Source: Armillaria gallica
Taxonomy: Eukaryota; Basidiomycota; Agaricomycetes; Agaricales; Physalacriaceae
DNA: 64,000 nucleotides
Reading direction: 5' to 3'
Assembly (NCBI GenBank): GCA_037576215.1
Contig: JBANDB010000011.1
Coordinates: 2,914,001-2,978,000 of the forward strand
Below the pieces are notes generated by a model. That model did not search any database, was not told the origin of the DNA, and worked only from the letters and a program-made list of their open reading frames with translations. The stretch's first letter is position 1; each line of letters opens with the position of its first letter. This document shows positions 24,402-35,081 of this stretch, piece by piece. Both the position numbers and the translations under genes were made by a program.

Positions 24402-26915
24402 ATGACAGCTCCACCACCACAACAACTTCCGCTTCGTAGGTCAAATAAAGCTCCACATTGGACATGGAAGGGACCAGAAGACAACTTCACATTGTCTGTC
24501 TTCTTTGATGAAGTGGAGAGGACCTGCAGATCCATTGGAAAGGCTGATGACAAAGATTTCATTGATGCTGCAATCTTATACATGGATCCAAGTGCTAGAG
24601 AATTGTGGGGAAGACTGCCAGGAGCTAGAGCAGCAACTCCAGATTGGACTGTCTTTAAGACACAGTGTTACTCATACTATCCAAAAGCAAATAAAACAGA
24701 TCGCTACACCTCTGCACATTTGCGGCAAGTAGTGGAGTACCTTCAAAAGATACCTATTCAAACTCTAGATGACTTTGGCCAATATGATCGACATATCATA
24801 ACTATTGGCCTTGATCTACTACAGAGAACTACACCACTTATTTCCAAGGCAGATCTCAACTATTTTTATAGCAAGGGAATTCATCCAGCACTTCAGATGC
24901 ATATCATTCAGCGGTTGTCTCTTATGCATCCAAACCAACAGCCTGGTGAACCATTTGACTATGAGCTTGTCCAGGCAGCAGCCAAGTACATTCTGGAGAG
25001 TCAACTCTCACCCTATGGAAATCTTCCAATGATGTACCCACCACAAATGTATCAATATGAATCACCACAAATGGGTATTCCTGCTTCATATCCCACATGG
25101 CAGATGCCTGCACCAGCTATGCCACAACAAATATATACAGATCCCACTCCTCAGGTGCATCATGCTCCTCCACAACCTAAACTATCAATGGGGGAAGTGA
25201 TACAGGCACTCCACGACATGAACTCTGGAGCATATGTGAATCCATACCAGACTCATAGCAGATATCCAATGTTTCCAACACAACCTCCAGCACCTCCCCA
25301 ACCATCTGTAGCACCCCAGCTTTCAGCTCCTATCCCAGAAGTAGCTTCACCAGCAGCCCCTCCTATTGTTAAACAAGAAGTGACAATGGGAGACCTGTTA
25401 ATGGCTATTAATCGTCTTGTTGAGGGAGGTGTAGTTGGGGGAGCAAATGCAAATCGCAAATGTGCATATGATGCTTGTGATAAAAAATGGAGAGATTGCG
25501 ATAATCGCAGAGCAGATCAAGACAAAGGATTGATCAAATATGACAGTAACACCAAGAGGACAGTCATGCCAGATGGGACAGAAATCCCAAGAGGAGCAGG
25601 AATCATGCGCGATCATGTATTCAAATGGCATGCAGACAAGAATGCTCCTGCACAAATGTCAGCCAATCTGCTCACTATGAAAAGGCAAACACAAGGAACA
25701 TACCAAATACCTGAAATAATATATCCATCATCCCTTCCATCTTCTGGAACTCAACAACCAATCCACACAATCACTCTATCACAATTGGCTGGAAATTCAG
25801 TTCCTTTAGGACCTGTAGCTCAAATGCTGGTTATAGCAGAGGAGGAAGTGGAATGCTCTGATGATGATGATAAGGTCACTACCATGCTGAATAGTGTTAT
25901 TCAAAACCGCAAAGAGGTGTCCCAAATTCTTAAAGGAGTTGTTCAAAATACCAGGAAAGCTCAAGCAAAGAAGAATACAGAAGAAGCCTCTAAAGACCAG
26001 AAAGAGCCAGAAGAACAGGCATTTACTAAAGGCAAGAAGAAGACACCTATACCTACTGCAGGAGAAGCACAGACATCATCAACACCTATTGCTGCAGCTG
26101 AACCCAAAGATAAAGCACCAGCTGCAGAAGCAATGGCTAAACCAAAAGACACATGCCAATACAAACATGCTGCACCTATCATGGCTGAAGGTCTAACAGA
26201 GGACTTAGTGAAAAGAGTCCTTAATACCGAGATCACAGTCACAATTGGTGAAATCTGTAGCGAATCTGCAGGAGTTCAGTCTCGAGTAAAAGATGTACTC
26301 ACAAATCGCAAAGTACCTATTGGCTCTGCAGCCAAAGGAAGTGCAGCAGTAGCCATAGGGAAGGATGCTATGCTCATCATGACTCTTCAAGAAGGAAGAC
26401 ACATGCAGATCATGGTTGCAGACCGATCTGCAGGCCTTCGTGCTTTGACACCTACTGTCAATGGGATACGAGAAGTGGAATCAATTCTAGATGAAGGATG
26501 CCAAGTGGTTGCCATGTCATATGATGTATGGCAGAAGCTTGGACTACCATTAGACCCTACAATCAAGATCTTACTACAATCAGCCAATAATGAAAGTGAC
26601 TGGTCAGAAGGGATCTGTCATAATGTTCCCTTTGATTTTGGTGGTTTAGAAGTTCTGCTCCAAGTGCATGTAGTCAAAAATGCTGCCTATGACATTCTAT
26701 TGGGAAGACCTTTCAGCATTCTCACAGAATCCAAGATTGACAATCGTTTTAATGGAGATCAACTTGTCACTCTCACTGATCCAAATACTGGAAAGACAGT
26801 CACTCTTCCAACTCATGAAAGAGGAAACCCTCATTTTAGCTGGCCAAATGGACATCTCAGCTCCCAGCCTCATATTCATGAACCTCGTCCTTCACCGAAT
26901 GCAAATTTTCCTTAA
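24402..26915 (+). CDS. gag-pro: Gag-protease polyprotein, element B (intact)
   Basis: Capsid and protease of the retrotransposon. The frame is open from before 24108 without an ATG; the first good ATG, at 24402, is in the same place as the ATG of element A (24108 would need TTG). Gag has KAPHWTWKGPED, a helical capsid region, a Pro/Gln/Met-rich stretch, then C-x4-C-x6-C (CAYDACDKKWRDC) followed by MPDG and KWH. This replaces the usual CCHC knuckle. A Lys/Glu/Ala-rich linker follows. Protease: DEGC at 26490 as the probable catalytic Asp motif and DILLGRPFS near the end. The TAA (26913-26915) overlaps the ATG of pol by one base. There are no stops inside, unlike pol. Confidence 0.88.
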   Translation: MTAPPPQQLPLRRSNKAPHWTWKGPEDNFTLSVFFDEVERTCRSIGKADDKDFIDAAILYMDPSARELWGRLPGARAATPDWTVFKTQCYSYYPKANKTDRYTSAHLRQVVEYLQKIPIQTLDDFGQYDRHIITIGLDLLQRTTPLISKADLNYFYSKGIHPALQMHIIQRLSLMHPNQQPGEPFDYELVQAAAKYILESQLSPYGNLPMMYPPQMYQYESPQMGIPASYPTWQMPAPAMPQQIYTDPTPQVHHAPPQPKLSMGEVIQALHDMNSGAYVNPYQTHSRYPMFPTQPPAPPQPSVAPQLSAPIPEVASPAAPPIVKQEVTMGDLLMAINRLVEGGVVGGANANRKCAYDACDKKWRDCDNRRADQDKGLIKYDSNTKRTVMPDGTEIPRGAGIMRDHVFKWHADKNAPAQMSANLLTMKRQTQGTYQIPEIIYPSSLPSSGTQQPIHTITLSQLAGNSVPLGPVAQMLVIAEEEVECSDDDDKVTTMLNSVIQNRKEVSQILKGVVQNTRKAQAKKNTEEASKDQKEPEEQAFTKGKKKTPIPTAGEAQTSSTPIAAAEPKDKAPAAEAMAKPKDTCQYKHAAPIMAEGLTEDLVKRVLNTEITVTIGEICSESAGVQSRVKDVLTNRKVPIGSAAKGSAAVAIGKDAMLIMTLQEGRHMQIMVADRSAGLRALTPTVNGIREVESILDEGCQVVAMSYDVWQKLGLPLDPTIKILLQSANNESDWSEGICHNVPFDFGGLEVLLQVHVVKNAAYDILLGRPFSILTESKIDNRFNGDQLVTLTDPNTGKTVTLPTHERGNPHFSWPNGHLSSQPHIHEPRPSPNANFP

Positions 26916-29900
26916 TGACCGAGAACCTCTTTTCTGATAAAGGGGAACTCGGTTTATCTATTACAGTTGAAAAACTACCAACAGACTTTTCTCAGCAGAC
27001 TTATTCTATTGCTCAGTCCACAGATGGTTCTACACCTGATGTGGATCTTATCTCTATACCTGGTTATGCTATTTGTATTAAAGCCATATCTGAATCACAA
27101 CTCAAACATACTCCAAATATTGATCAATCCCTTCTGTATATGAGGCGTGCACGCGAGTTTGCATGTTCTCTACCTGATGAACCACTTGTAACATTAAAAT
27201 CTGAAAAATTGGATCATACTGGAAATAATCCACCTAATCATTCACCTGTCAATACCTTTTCAGTCATTCAGCATGTTGATTCCCCACATGAACTCCTTTA
27301 TCTTGAACTGTTCGACACCACTAATTTATGGAAAAACCAAGAAAACTATATTCCAACTGGTATTTTAACAGTCTCTCATCCAAAACCAAGCAAGAAGAAG
27401 TACAAGAAAGTTGCCAATAGGACCAAGCCAGTACCAACCACCTTACCAGAAGAATTCCGAATTATCCGCAACATAACTGGAGATCCTCTTGCTAACCTCC
27501 CAATTTTATCCACCAATCCTCCTGATTTCACTCCCACTGGAAGATATACCCAGGAAGGCTATGATATCATTGAAAACAACCATCCTGGTGACTTTCTATG
27601 GCCAGAAGAGAGGAAGTTGATGCATCACTTTATGATGACTCAAAATGAGGGTTTTGCATGGGATGAATCTCAGAAGGGGAAATTCCGTGAAGACTTCTTT
27701 TCTCCAGTTGTTATACCAGTCATTGAACATATACCATGGGTCCACAAAAACATACCAATTCCCCCTGGACTCTATCATGAAGTGATTGACATAGTCAAAG
27801 ATAAAATTGCGACAGGCATATATGAGCCATCCAGTTCATCGTATCGTTCTAAATGGTTTACGGTTTTCAAGAAGGATGGATGTTCCCTTCATATCGTACA
27901 TGATCTCCAACCACTAAATGCTATCACCATTCGCAACTCAGGTGTTCCTCCCTTCATTGAACAACTTGCAGAGACTTTCGGTGGACGTGCATGCTATGGT
28001 GTCTTTGATTTATTTGTTGCATTTGATCAAAGGCTCCTAGCCACACAAAGCTGAGATTTCACTACTTTCCAAACACCTCTAGGAACTTTTCATTTAACTA
28101 TGCTTCCCATGGGATGGACAAATTCTATGCAAATCCTCCAAGGCGATATCACATATACACTTCAGGAAGAAATTCCTGATATCACCATTCCATTTGTAGA
28201 TGATGCAGGAATCAAAGGCCCAGAATCATGATATCAGAATGAGCATGGAGAATACACAACTATTCCTGAAAATTCTGGTATTAGGCAATTCATATGGGAG
28301 CACTTCCAAAATCTAAATCGAATAGTGGAATGTATCAAATATGTTGGTTGCACATGGTCAGGAAAGAAAGCATATTTGTGTGTACCTGAAGCAGTCATAG
28401 TAGGACACAAGTGTACCTATGAGGGGCGAGTTCCAGAAGATGGAAAAGTTGACAAGATCAAAAACTGGGGTCCATGCCATGACCTTACGGATATTCGTTC
28501 ATTTTTGGGAACCTCTGGGATACTTCGCATATACATTCGCAATTACAGCCTTATAGCCAGGCCTCTGGTCAACCTCACACGCAAAGGTGTAGATTTCTAC
28601 TGGGGGCCAGATCAAGAAGCTGCACAACATGCTTTGAAAGACGCAATCATAAACTCACCCGCTCTTCGCCCAATTAACTACAAATCAGAGGCACCTGTAA
28701 TTCTAGCTGTGGATACCAGTGTAGAAGCCATTGGCTATGCCCTATTCCAACAAGACCCTAATAACCCCAAGCGACGATACCCTTCTTGTTTTGGATCCAT
28801 TGCACTCAACAAAACAGAATCTAACTATAGCCAACCCAAGCTTGAATTATACGGTCTTTATCGAGCCCTTAAGGAGGCTGCACTCTGGATTATATCAGTG
28901 AAGAACCTGATTGTAGAGGTTGATGCAACTGCAATCAAAGGAATGATCAATAACCCAGATATGAATCCTAGTGCAGTTATCAACCGTTGGGTAGCTGGAA
29001 TCCTTCTATTTCATTTCAAACTTGTACATGTACCAGGCAAGACTCATGGACCAGATGGCCTATCGAGAAGGCGTCCCCAACCAGGAGATCCCCCACCTGA
29101 AGGAGATGATCTTGATTGGGTTGACAAATACTATGGCTTCCTTCATACTATAAACCCTCATCCAGATGTTCATGCTTCAGGATGCAAAATTCTGAGCCCA
29201 ATGCAAATATTTACAAAAGCAACCAGTCATCCATTAGTCCAGAACCCCATTCCATCAGATACCCCAATTATCATTCCACATAATAAGAAAGCAACTGCAG
29301 CAGATGAAAGACTAGATCATGTCCAACATTTCCTCTCTGATTTTACCCAACCTCCCAATCTTTCTGATGATCAACTGCGAACATTTGGAAATTACACATC
29401 AGAATTCTTCCTCAAAGATGGGGAACTTTGGAAACGAGATCCTGCAGGAGAGCACAAACTGGTTATACCACCAGACAGATGATATAATGTCATGCAAATT
29501 GCTCATGATGAACTAGGACATAAAGGTGTCTATTCTGTTCGACAGCATATTCTCAAGCACTATTGGTGGCCACAGATGCTATCAGACATCAAGTGGTTTG
29601 TGAAAACATGCCACTTGTGTCAGATATGTCAAACAGAAAAATGGCATATTCCTCCAGTTGTCTCTTATCCTGCACCACTATTTTCTAAGGCTTATATCAA
29701 TACCTTTCATCTTCCATGCTCAAATGGGTTCAAGTACATTGTTCATGCTCGCTGCTCTATGAGTGCATACCCAGAGTTTCACATGCTTTGCAAGGAAAAT
29801 GCAGAAGCCCTAGCACGTTTCATATTCAAAGACCTAATATGCCGATGGGGTTCACTTCGAGAAATTGTGACTGACAATGGTCCAGCATTTCTTGCTGCTC

Positions 29901-30649
29901 TAGAAATACTCAAAGGCCAATATGACATACATCATATAACTATCTCCCCTTACAACTCCCAAGCCCAAGGTGTTATTGAAAGATGTCACTATGACTTTAG
30001 AAAAGCACTTTTCAAAGCAGCTGATGGAGTAGAAAAGAGATGGTCTTATGTCGCATATTCTGTGATATGGGCAGAACATGTCACTCCACTCAAGACATTA
30101 GGACAGAGCCCATACGAAGTAGCAACAGGTGTACCACCTATCCTTCCACTTGACATTGCAGAAGCATCCTTTCTCAGTCTGCCACCTACATCAACTCTGA
30201 CAACTACAGAGCTGATCGCTTGTTGTGCAATCGTACTGCAAAAACGGGAAGCTGATTTAGAAGCCATTCAGTCTAAAGTCTATGAATTGCGAGTCAAAGC
30301 AGTAAAGTGATGGAAAAAAGATCATGCCAACCACATCATAGATTGGAAATTCAAGCATGGTGCTTTAGTCCTCATTAGGAATACAAGAGTTCAGTATGAG
30401 CTCAGTCGCAAGTTCAAACCTCGCTATCTTGGTCCCTTAGTAGTCATATCTCGCAATCAAGGTGGTGCATACATTCTGGCAGAACTAGATGGCACCCTGC
30501 TTGAAAAACCAGTGGCTGCTTTCCGCTGTATCCCATATCATCCTCGAGCATCTATTGATATACCAGATCTGGCTCAATTCCTGGACAGAGATCCTACGCA
30601 AATTCATGCTATGGAACAATCATCAGATACATTTGATGAAGATGTTTAA
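26915..30649 (+). pseudogene. pol: Pol (RT-RNase H-integrase), element B, four TGA codons
   Basis: A single frame from ATG 26915 to TAA 30647-30649, about 1244 codons, interrupted only by TGA at 28052-28054, 28229-28231, 29480-29482 and 30308-30310. Element A has Arg or another sense codon at the aligned places. Reverse transcriptase has an intact FVDD box (28193-28204). RNase H keeps its acidic residues (AVDTS, KLELYGLYRAL, VEVDATA, GPDGLSRR). Integrase has H-H-C-C (HDELGHKG ... CHLCQIC) and EIVTDNGPAF plus GVIER, but the first catalytic Asp is Asn (YINTFH, AAT 29699-29701). The C-terminal part has KFKPRYLGPLV. It cannot integrate by itself, yet the insertion is recent. Confidence 0.88.
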
Positions 30650-31850
30650 ACTCGTCAACTCCTATATCATTCTGTCCCACATATATACTTGTCTATTTAC
30701 TGAAATTAAAATATCGAAATAAATCCTTTGCCTTTACAAACACCCAATCTGTTCTGACAGGAGTCAGAAATTTTTTTTTTTTGTTCTCCCCAGGGCATCT
30801 CGGACATATGCTAAATAATCAGCCTCTTGGATCAAACCGCAATTAAAAGTCTTATCAGTGATCATAGCTTATCATGATATATTTATCCAACATCTCAAAT
30901 CAACAGAAGTTCCCATGTACCTGATTCATGGCTGCATTCTACAATATAGCAGCTGCGGCCGCAGTCTCAGAGACTTTTGCCATTGGTTCACACCTCGAAT
31001 GATCCATTACCATGAGAAGGATCGCATGGGTTCTTGCTGATGTGCAGTCAGAGAGAATTATGCCATTGGAATACGCCTCATGTTGGACTACCCCAGAAGC
31101 TGTAAACACATGCAAAGCCAAGACTGTTTGTGCAATATTAAAGGCAGAGGACCTGCCCTAGCATCCTCAGTCTCGAGTAAAGGACCCTCACACCACCCTC
31201 TGAGGCGCATCCTCTCAGACTCCTTCACTTAACTTCATGACTGCATGAAGGTGTCGTAACTGCTATGAATGGTGGTAGGCCAGCTGGGAAACCCCATCGC
31301 AATACGTGAACGTGGAAGCACCAGTTTTAGTGTGTGTGTTTCGGAATCGCCACAGAGATGGATTAGGCAGGAATAGGATTATGCAAAAATCAAATATGTT
31401 ATATAAATTGCTCCAAACTCAATCGCAATTCATGGGTGTCTGTGCTATCTAAAATTCTCAAGTCCCTTCGCAAACAACTACTTAAGCGATTCAAGGATGT
31501 CTTTCAGATTGTCACATTCTCAAGCTCATTTGCACTTTCATAAACTTCTTGTATAGCAATGTACAAATATCCATGGCAATATAGGTTCTCAAGTCTGTTT
31601 GCCCACAACAACAAGCGCAATTCCCGGATGTTCCTATTACTTGTCACATGGACAGATTCTTACATCATTATAAATGACTAAAAATATGCATCATCATCAA
31701 TAGTCTAAATCTCCTTTAATTTGATCCTAAGGAACAGAAACCGGCCCGGGGGCCAATTGTTGGTGTTCTAAAGGTGGTGCCTGGTTGATAGTCGCCAGAT
31801 TGCCGATAGAAGCCTAAAAATCTTTTCTTACAACCACTCTGAACGTCTTC

Positions 31851-32240
31851 ATGCCAGATGTTACTTTTGCCTATCTCACCCTCCTTGCATTACCAGCATC
31901 CTTGATTGTTGGGCTGGCCATTCTTTATTTCACCAAACCCTGCCGCCAGTGCCAACGGTCTTTCCATGCTCGCAACATCCCACTTCGCCAAATTGCTCTC
32001 TTTGATCCACATCCACTTCCAGTTGGAAGAGGAGACAAAATATTGAGCCATTCATCAGTGGCGTCTATTTATTCCTTTACCATACCGGATAACCTTATCG
32101 ACACTACCAAACCAGCCACTCCACCATTGAATTATCAGTACCCCTCCTCAACGGAGTCTCAAGCATCCATTCACTCTGACTTCGTTCAAGGGTCGTCAAG
32201 AGACCTCATCACAAGGCCAGACTCGCCAACTCTTCCATGA
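31851..32240 (+). CDS. Small single-TM protein in element B
   Basis: 129 codons from an ATG. Residues about 7-27 form one hydrophobic helix (FAYLTLLALPASLIVGLAIL), followed by a Cys/Arg segment (KPCRQCQRSF) and a Ser/Thr/Pro-rich hydrophilic tail. This suggests a type III or signal-anchored membrane protein with a cytosolic tail. It is not an envelope protein: far too short, with no C-terminal anchor. I do not recognise a family. Similar in design to the frames at 33086 and 56706 (-). Confidence 0.4.
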   Translation: MPDVTFAYLTLLALPASLIVGLAILYFTKPCRQCQRSFHARNIPLRQIALFDPHPLPVGRGDKILSHSSVASIYSFTIPDNLIDTTKPATPPLNYQYPSSTESQASIHSDFVQGSSRDLITRPDSPTLP

Positions 32241-33085
32241 CCAGAAGCAGCCCTGGTCCTTCCTCCTCACCTATGCAATCTGCACATTCCATCACCACCA
32301 ACGTATCCACTGCCTAGACCTCCGATGGATGTCTAGGACACTGTATCTATGCTACCTTAATATTTCCAATTCAATGAAATTTTATTCCAGCTCTATCGAT
32401 TGTATAAAACCCATTCACATATCTTTTCTTTTTCTATTGTCATTTTCATTTCTTTGCTTCGGTTCAAAATTCCCTCGACCCTGAACATACATTTAAAATT
32501 CCTACTTGACTACCAATATGCACTCAGACATGTTCCTTGGGAAAGCTTCTTTACTCAATGCGGCCTGGCCCAATATCGCAAAAATCTCCGGTGCTATGGC
32601 TGTCATCTATCACTTAACCTTGGCATAAAACACAGTCTTTACAAAGCTGCCTGGGTCATCGAGTGGCGATAAAGAGACACGGCCTAGAAAGTAACGGCGC
32701 AACAATGGCAATAGCTGACACACAGGAACGCAGCCGAGAGGATGGGGGCCTGGTCCCTGACAGTCTGAAAGATGGCCTGAATGAGTCATGAATATTCTTC
32801 CTGCCATACACTATTCAAATGAAACACTGCAATATTTAATTCCATGACAGCGTACTTGCAACCTGTCGCAACACTATTTATTCATACATTCCAGGGCGCT
32901 CCCTTGGCCACCATTCCATATGGCAGCAATGGCTCCAGACCAAGAATAGTTCGTCAGTTGCCACGTCGGTCCCGAGAATACTCCTAGCGAGCCCGACAGA
33001 GTGGATAGCCCGGGAGCTATTCCGGATAAGTTGAGTTAAAAAGAAAAGAGAATTAACGTGTCTAAATTATTCACCACTGTGGAAA

Positions 33086-33352
33086 ATGACCACTGTTCTA
33101 AACATTGAAATCCCAAAAGCATACTGGGTAGCCCCTGCAATTATGGTGGCCGCCTTCTTAGGGTTCCGCCTATATGGAGCTTACGCCCTCTACTCTTTAA
33201 ATTGTCCACGTGCCAATGAGCCAGCCTTCATCCAGTGCCTTTCGATAAGCCAAGGCAAATCACCCCTGTCACATCATGGGACAGTGGCCAGCAGCCAGCC
33301 AATGGAGCTCATGGCAATGCCGACACGGCCAGAGGCAGCTCACATGTCTTAA
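33086..33352 (+). CDS. Small single-TM protein in element B
   Basis: 88 codons from ATG GTG-free context at 33086. An N-terminal amphipathic start (TTVLNIEIPK) is followed by one helix (YWVAPAIMVAAFLGFRLYG), then a Ser/Pro/Met-rich tail ending in TAA-type stop. No family recognised. Lies between pol and the 3' LTR on the same strand. It could be a chance frame; the shared design with 31851 is the only support. Confidence 0.3.
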   Translation: MTTVLNIEIPKAYWVAPAIMVAAFLGFRLYGAYALYSLNCPRANEPAFIQCLSISQGKSPLSHHGTVASSQPMELMAMPTRPEAAHMS

Positions 33353-33448
33353 TATTAAAAGAGAGGAGGCAAAGGAAGAGGTGGACATGATCACATTCAG
33401 AGAAACATAAGGCTAGCTAGGAAATATTTAAATATTAAATACCTATCC

Positions 33449-34147
33449 CTACTCTGAATCTGAACTGCCATAATGGATGGGAGAAAACACCTGCGCAGAA
33501 TCATCATCATTCTCAGACACCAACTCCTCTCCCGCAACCACAGTGGGGTATGACATATTGCCCTGCAAGTCAACACATACTGCAAACTCCAGCATAACAT
33601 CTTCACCCATTTCAACCATAGACCCTCCAACACGTGCAAGCCCAGCATCAAGGGCACGAATTGCCAACAAATCCTTCCTAGCCCTGGCCTTAGCCTGTGC
33701 CTCAACAAAAGCTTTCAGAATAGCAATGGAGGCGAAGCAGATCTGGGGGTAATCCAGGAAGAGGACAGCATGCAAAAGAACCTGGCTGTAAAGCTCAGAC
33801 ATTTGTTCTACAGCTTCATAGGCACCAGTGGTGGAAAAGTCAGCAGATGTATCTCATGTAACTTCGAGAACTAACTTCAAGAAGGGAGCATGAGTGGTAG
33901 TGATAAAATTAAGATATAGTACTCACTGATAGGTTCATCAATTGCTGGAGCCAGACTTGAGTGTCCCTATCAGGGACCTGGCCAATCTCCCTAGCCTGCA
34001 TGACATGCACAGGGACATCATGGAGGTGGAGACGGAGGTTGGTGGTGACAGAAAGGCAAATAACCTCAACAGTGGTTCTGTCTTGGAGTGCTTGGAAATG
34101 AGAAAGGGACTGCATGATCTGGACTGGGGAGGTCCAGTCTAATTTCT
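33449..34147 (-). CDS. Antisense spliced hypothetical gene in element B
   Basis: On the reverse strand an exon begins after a pyrimidine tract and CTAG acceptor near 34147 (KLDWTSPVQIMQSLSHFQ...), and ends at a GTGAGT donor (33926-33921). After an intron, the frame GAYEAVEQMSELYSQVLLH continues with DYPQICFASIAILKAF, a Lys/Arg/Ala helix (VEAQAKARARKDLLAIRALDAG), VGGSMVEMGEDVMLEF and an acidic C-terminus ending at 33449. Composition is protein-like and helical and lacks stops over the last 117 codons. The exact acceptor of the second exon is not settled. Family unknown. Antisense genes between pol and the 3' LTR are known from some plant gypsy lineages; a link is only by analogy. Confidence 0.45.
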
Positions 34148-34408
34148 AGATGAGAGGTAGTGAAGTAGGGAAAGACATGCTGCTGTTCTGAAGGACCCAT
34201 AGCAAATTCTGCCTTGTTTTATATGTCCATCCTAGCATTCCGGAGCCTTGCCAGCAAAGCAAAAAGAACATTCTCCCTTTCCCCCTTAAATTACCTGTCC
34301 ATCAGAAATCTCACCCCCTCATCGTCGATGCTGATGTGAATACACGATGTAAAGAAGTCTATATCTCCTGCATGAACGGGGACGTTCATAAATTATGTTC
34401 CCCCCAGT

Positions 34409-35077
34409 TGTGCACATCCAGTGCAGGCTGTGCACCAATGTGAGCTCTATCTCACATTTTGCCATGCTCCAAGACAGCATACAGGAAGAAGAGAACATCC
34501 TCTCCAGATCCCTATCCAAGATCTCAGCATCAGATCACAATAGAAACCCAGATTCATGTAGCTAAATTGTCTTATCATGATCTTTTGATCATCAAATATT
34601 GATCATTGTCCCATTGATCATTGTTCTCTCCTATTGTTCTATTGTTCTATTGTTCTGTAATTCCATTGTTCTATTATCTGATCTCATTGTTCTGTACTCC
34701 CATTGTTCCTACCTATTGTTCCCCAAGTATGGAAACTCATTGTTCTCTAGTAGTATATAAGCAGCTGTAAATTAGACAGAGGGAGGACTACTTTTTCCCC
34801 CATCTTTAGCCAGGTCTACCAATACATTTGCATTTACCCTCCAAGCATAGCTGCTGCCTAGCACCATCGAGGGCTCTATCACCAGGAGAATTTATATACA
34901 ATTCAGTATCTGGAAACCATTGCCTAACATCTTCCTAATCGTTAAATCTCAATAACTATTTTATTCATTTCAATTAATCCAGTACACATCTGTCAGAATC
35001 GTTGAAGCCCTCCTTGCATTCAAAAGAATTTGCCAGGAAACATATCTTTGGTTTACACCTAGTTTCCCAGCCTTACA
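34409..35077 (+). repeat. 3' LTR of element B
   Basis: 669 bp, identical to 23340-24008 including the nine ATTGTTC motifs and TATATAAG. Followed at once by CCGG of the target-site duplication and by the interrupted TET-like frame. Confidence 0.95.
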
Positions 35078-35081
35078 CCGG

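Larger units (their letters stand above)
30650..34408. other. Extra 3.76-kb region between pol and 3' LTR
   Basis: Gypsy elements normally end soon after pol. Here the conserved post-pol block GGAGTCAGAAATTTTTT (near 30760) is followed by 3.6 kb of unrelated sequence before the 3' LTR. It holds two short forward frames with an N-terminal membrane helix and a spliced reverse-strand gene, described separately. A nested older element or captured host DNA are both possible; I see no LTR pair or TIR within it. Confidence 0.7.
23340..35077 (+). mobile_element. Ty3/gypsy LTR retrotransposon B, complete insertion
   Basis: An 11,738-bp element bounded by two LTRs of 669 bp that are identical base for base as far as I can compare by eye. 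LTRs begin TGTGCAC and end CCTTACA. CCGG lies on both sides (23336-23339 and 35078-35081; ACCGG if one LTR base is counted as target), a target-site duplication. The host frame before it (DFPP) continues after it (GLTIL), which fixes the ends independently. Order: LTR, PBS, Gag-protease, Pol, 3.76 kb of extra sequence, LTR. No polypurine tract is visible next to the 3' LTR, which suggests rearrangement or sequence capture before the last transposition. Confidence 0.92.

Noticed and set aside
31851..33352. Envelope-like gene in element B
   Set aside because: The frames are short, have only an N-terminal helix, and lack a surface/fusion layout or C-terminal anchor.
34381..34408. Polypurine tract before the 3' LTR of element B
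   Set aside because: The last bases are pyrimidine-rich on the + strand (TTCCCCCCAGT); no purine run precedes the LTR.
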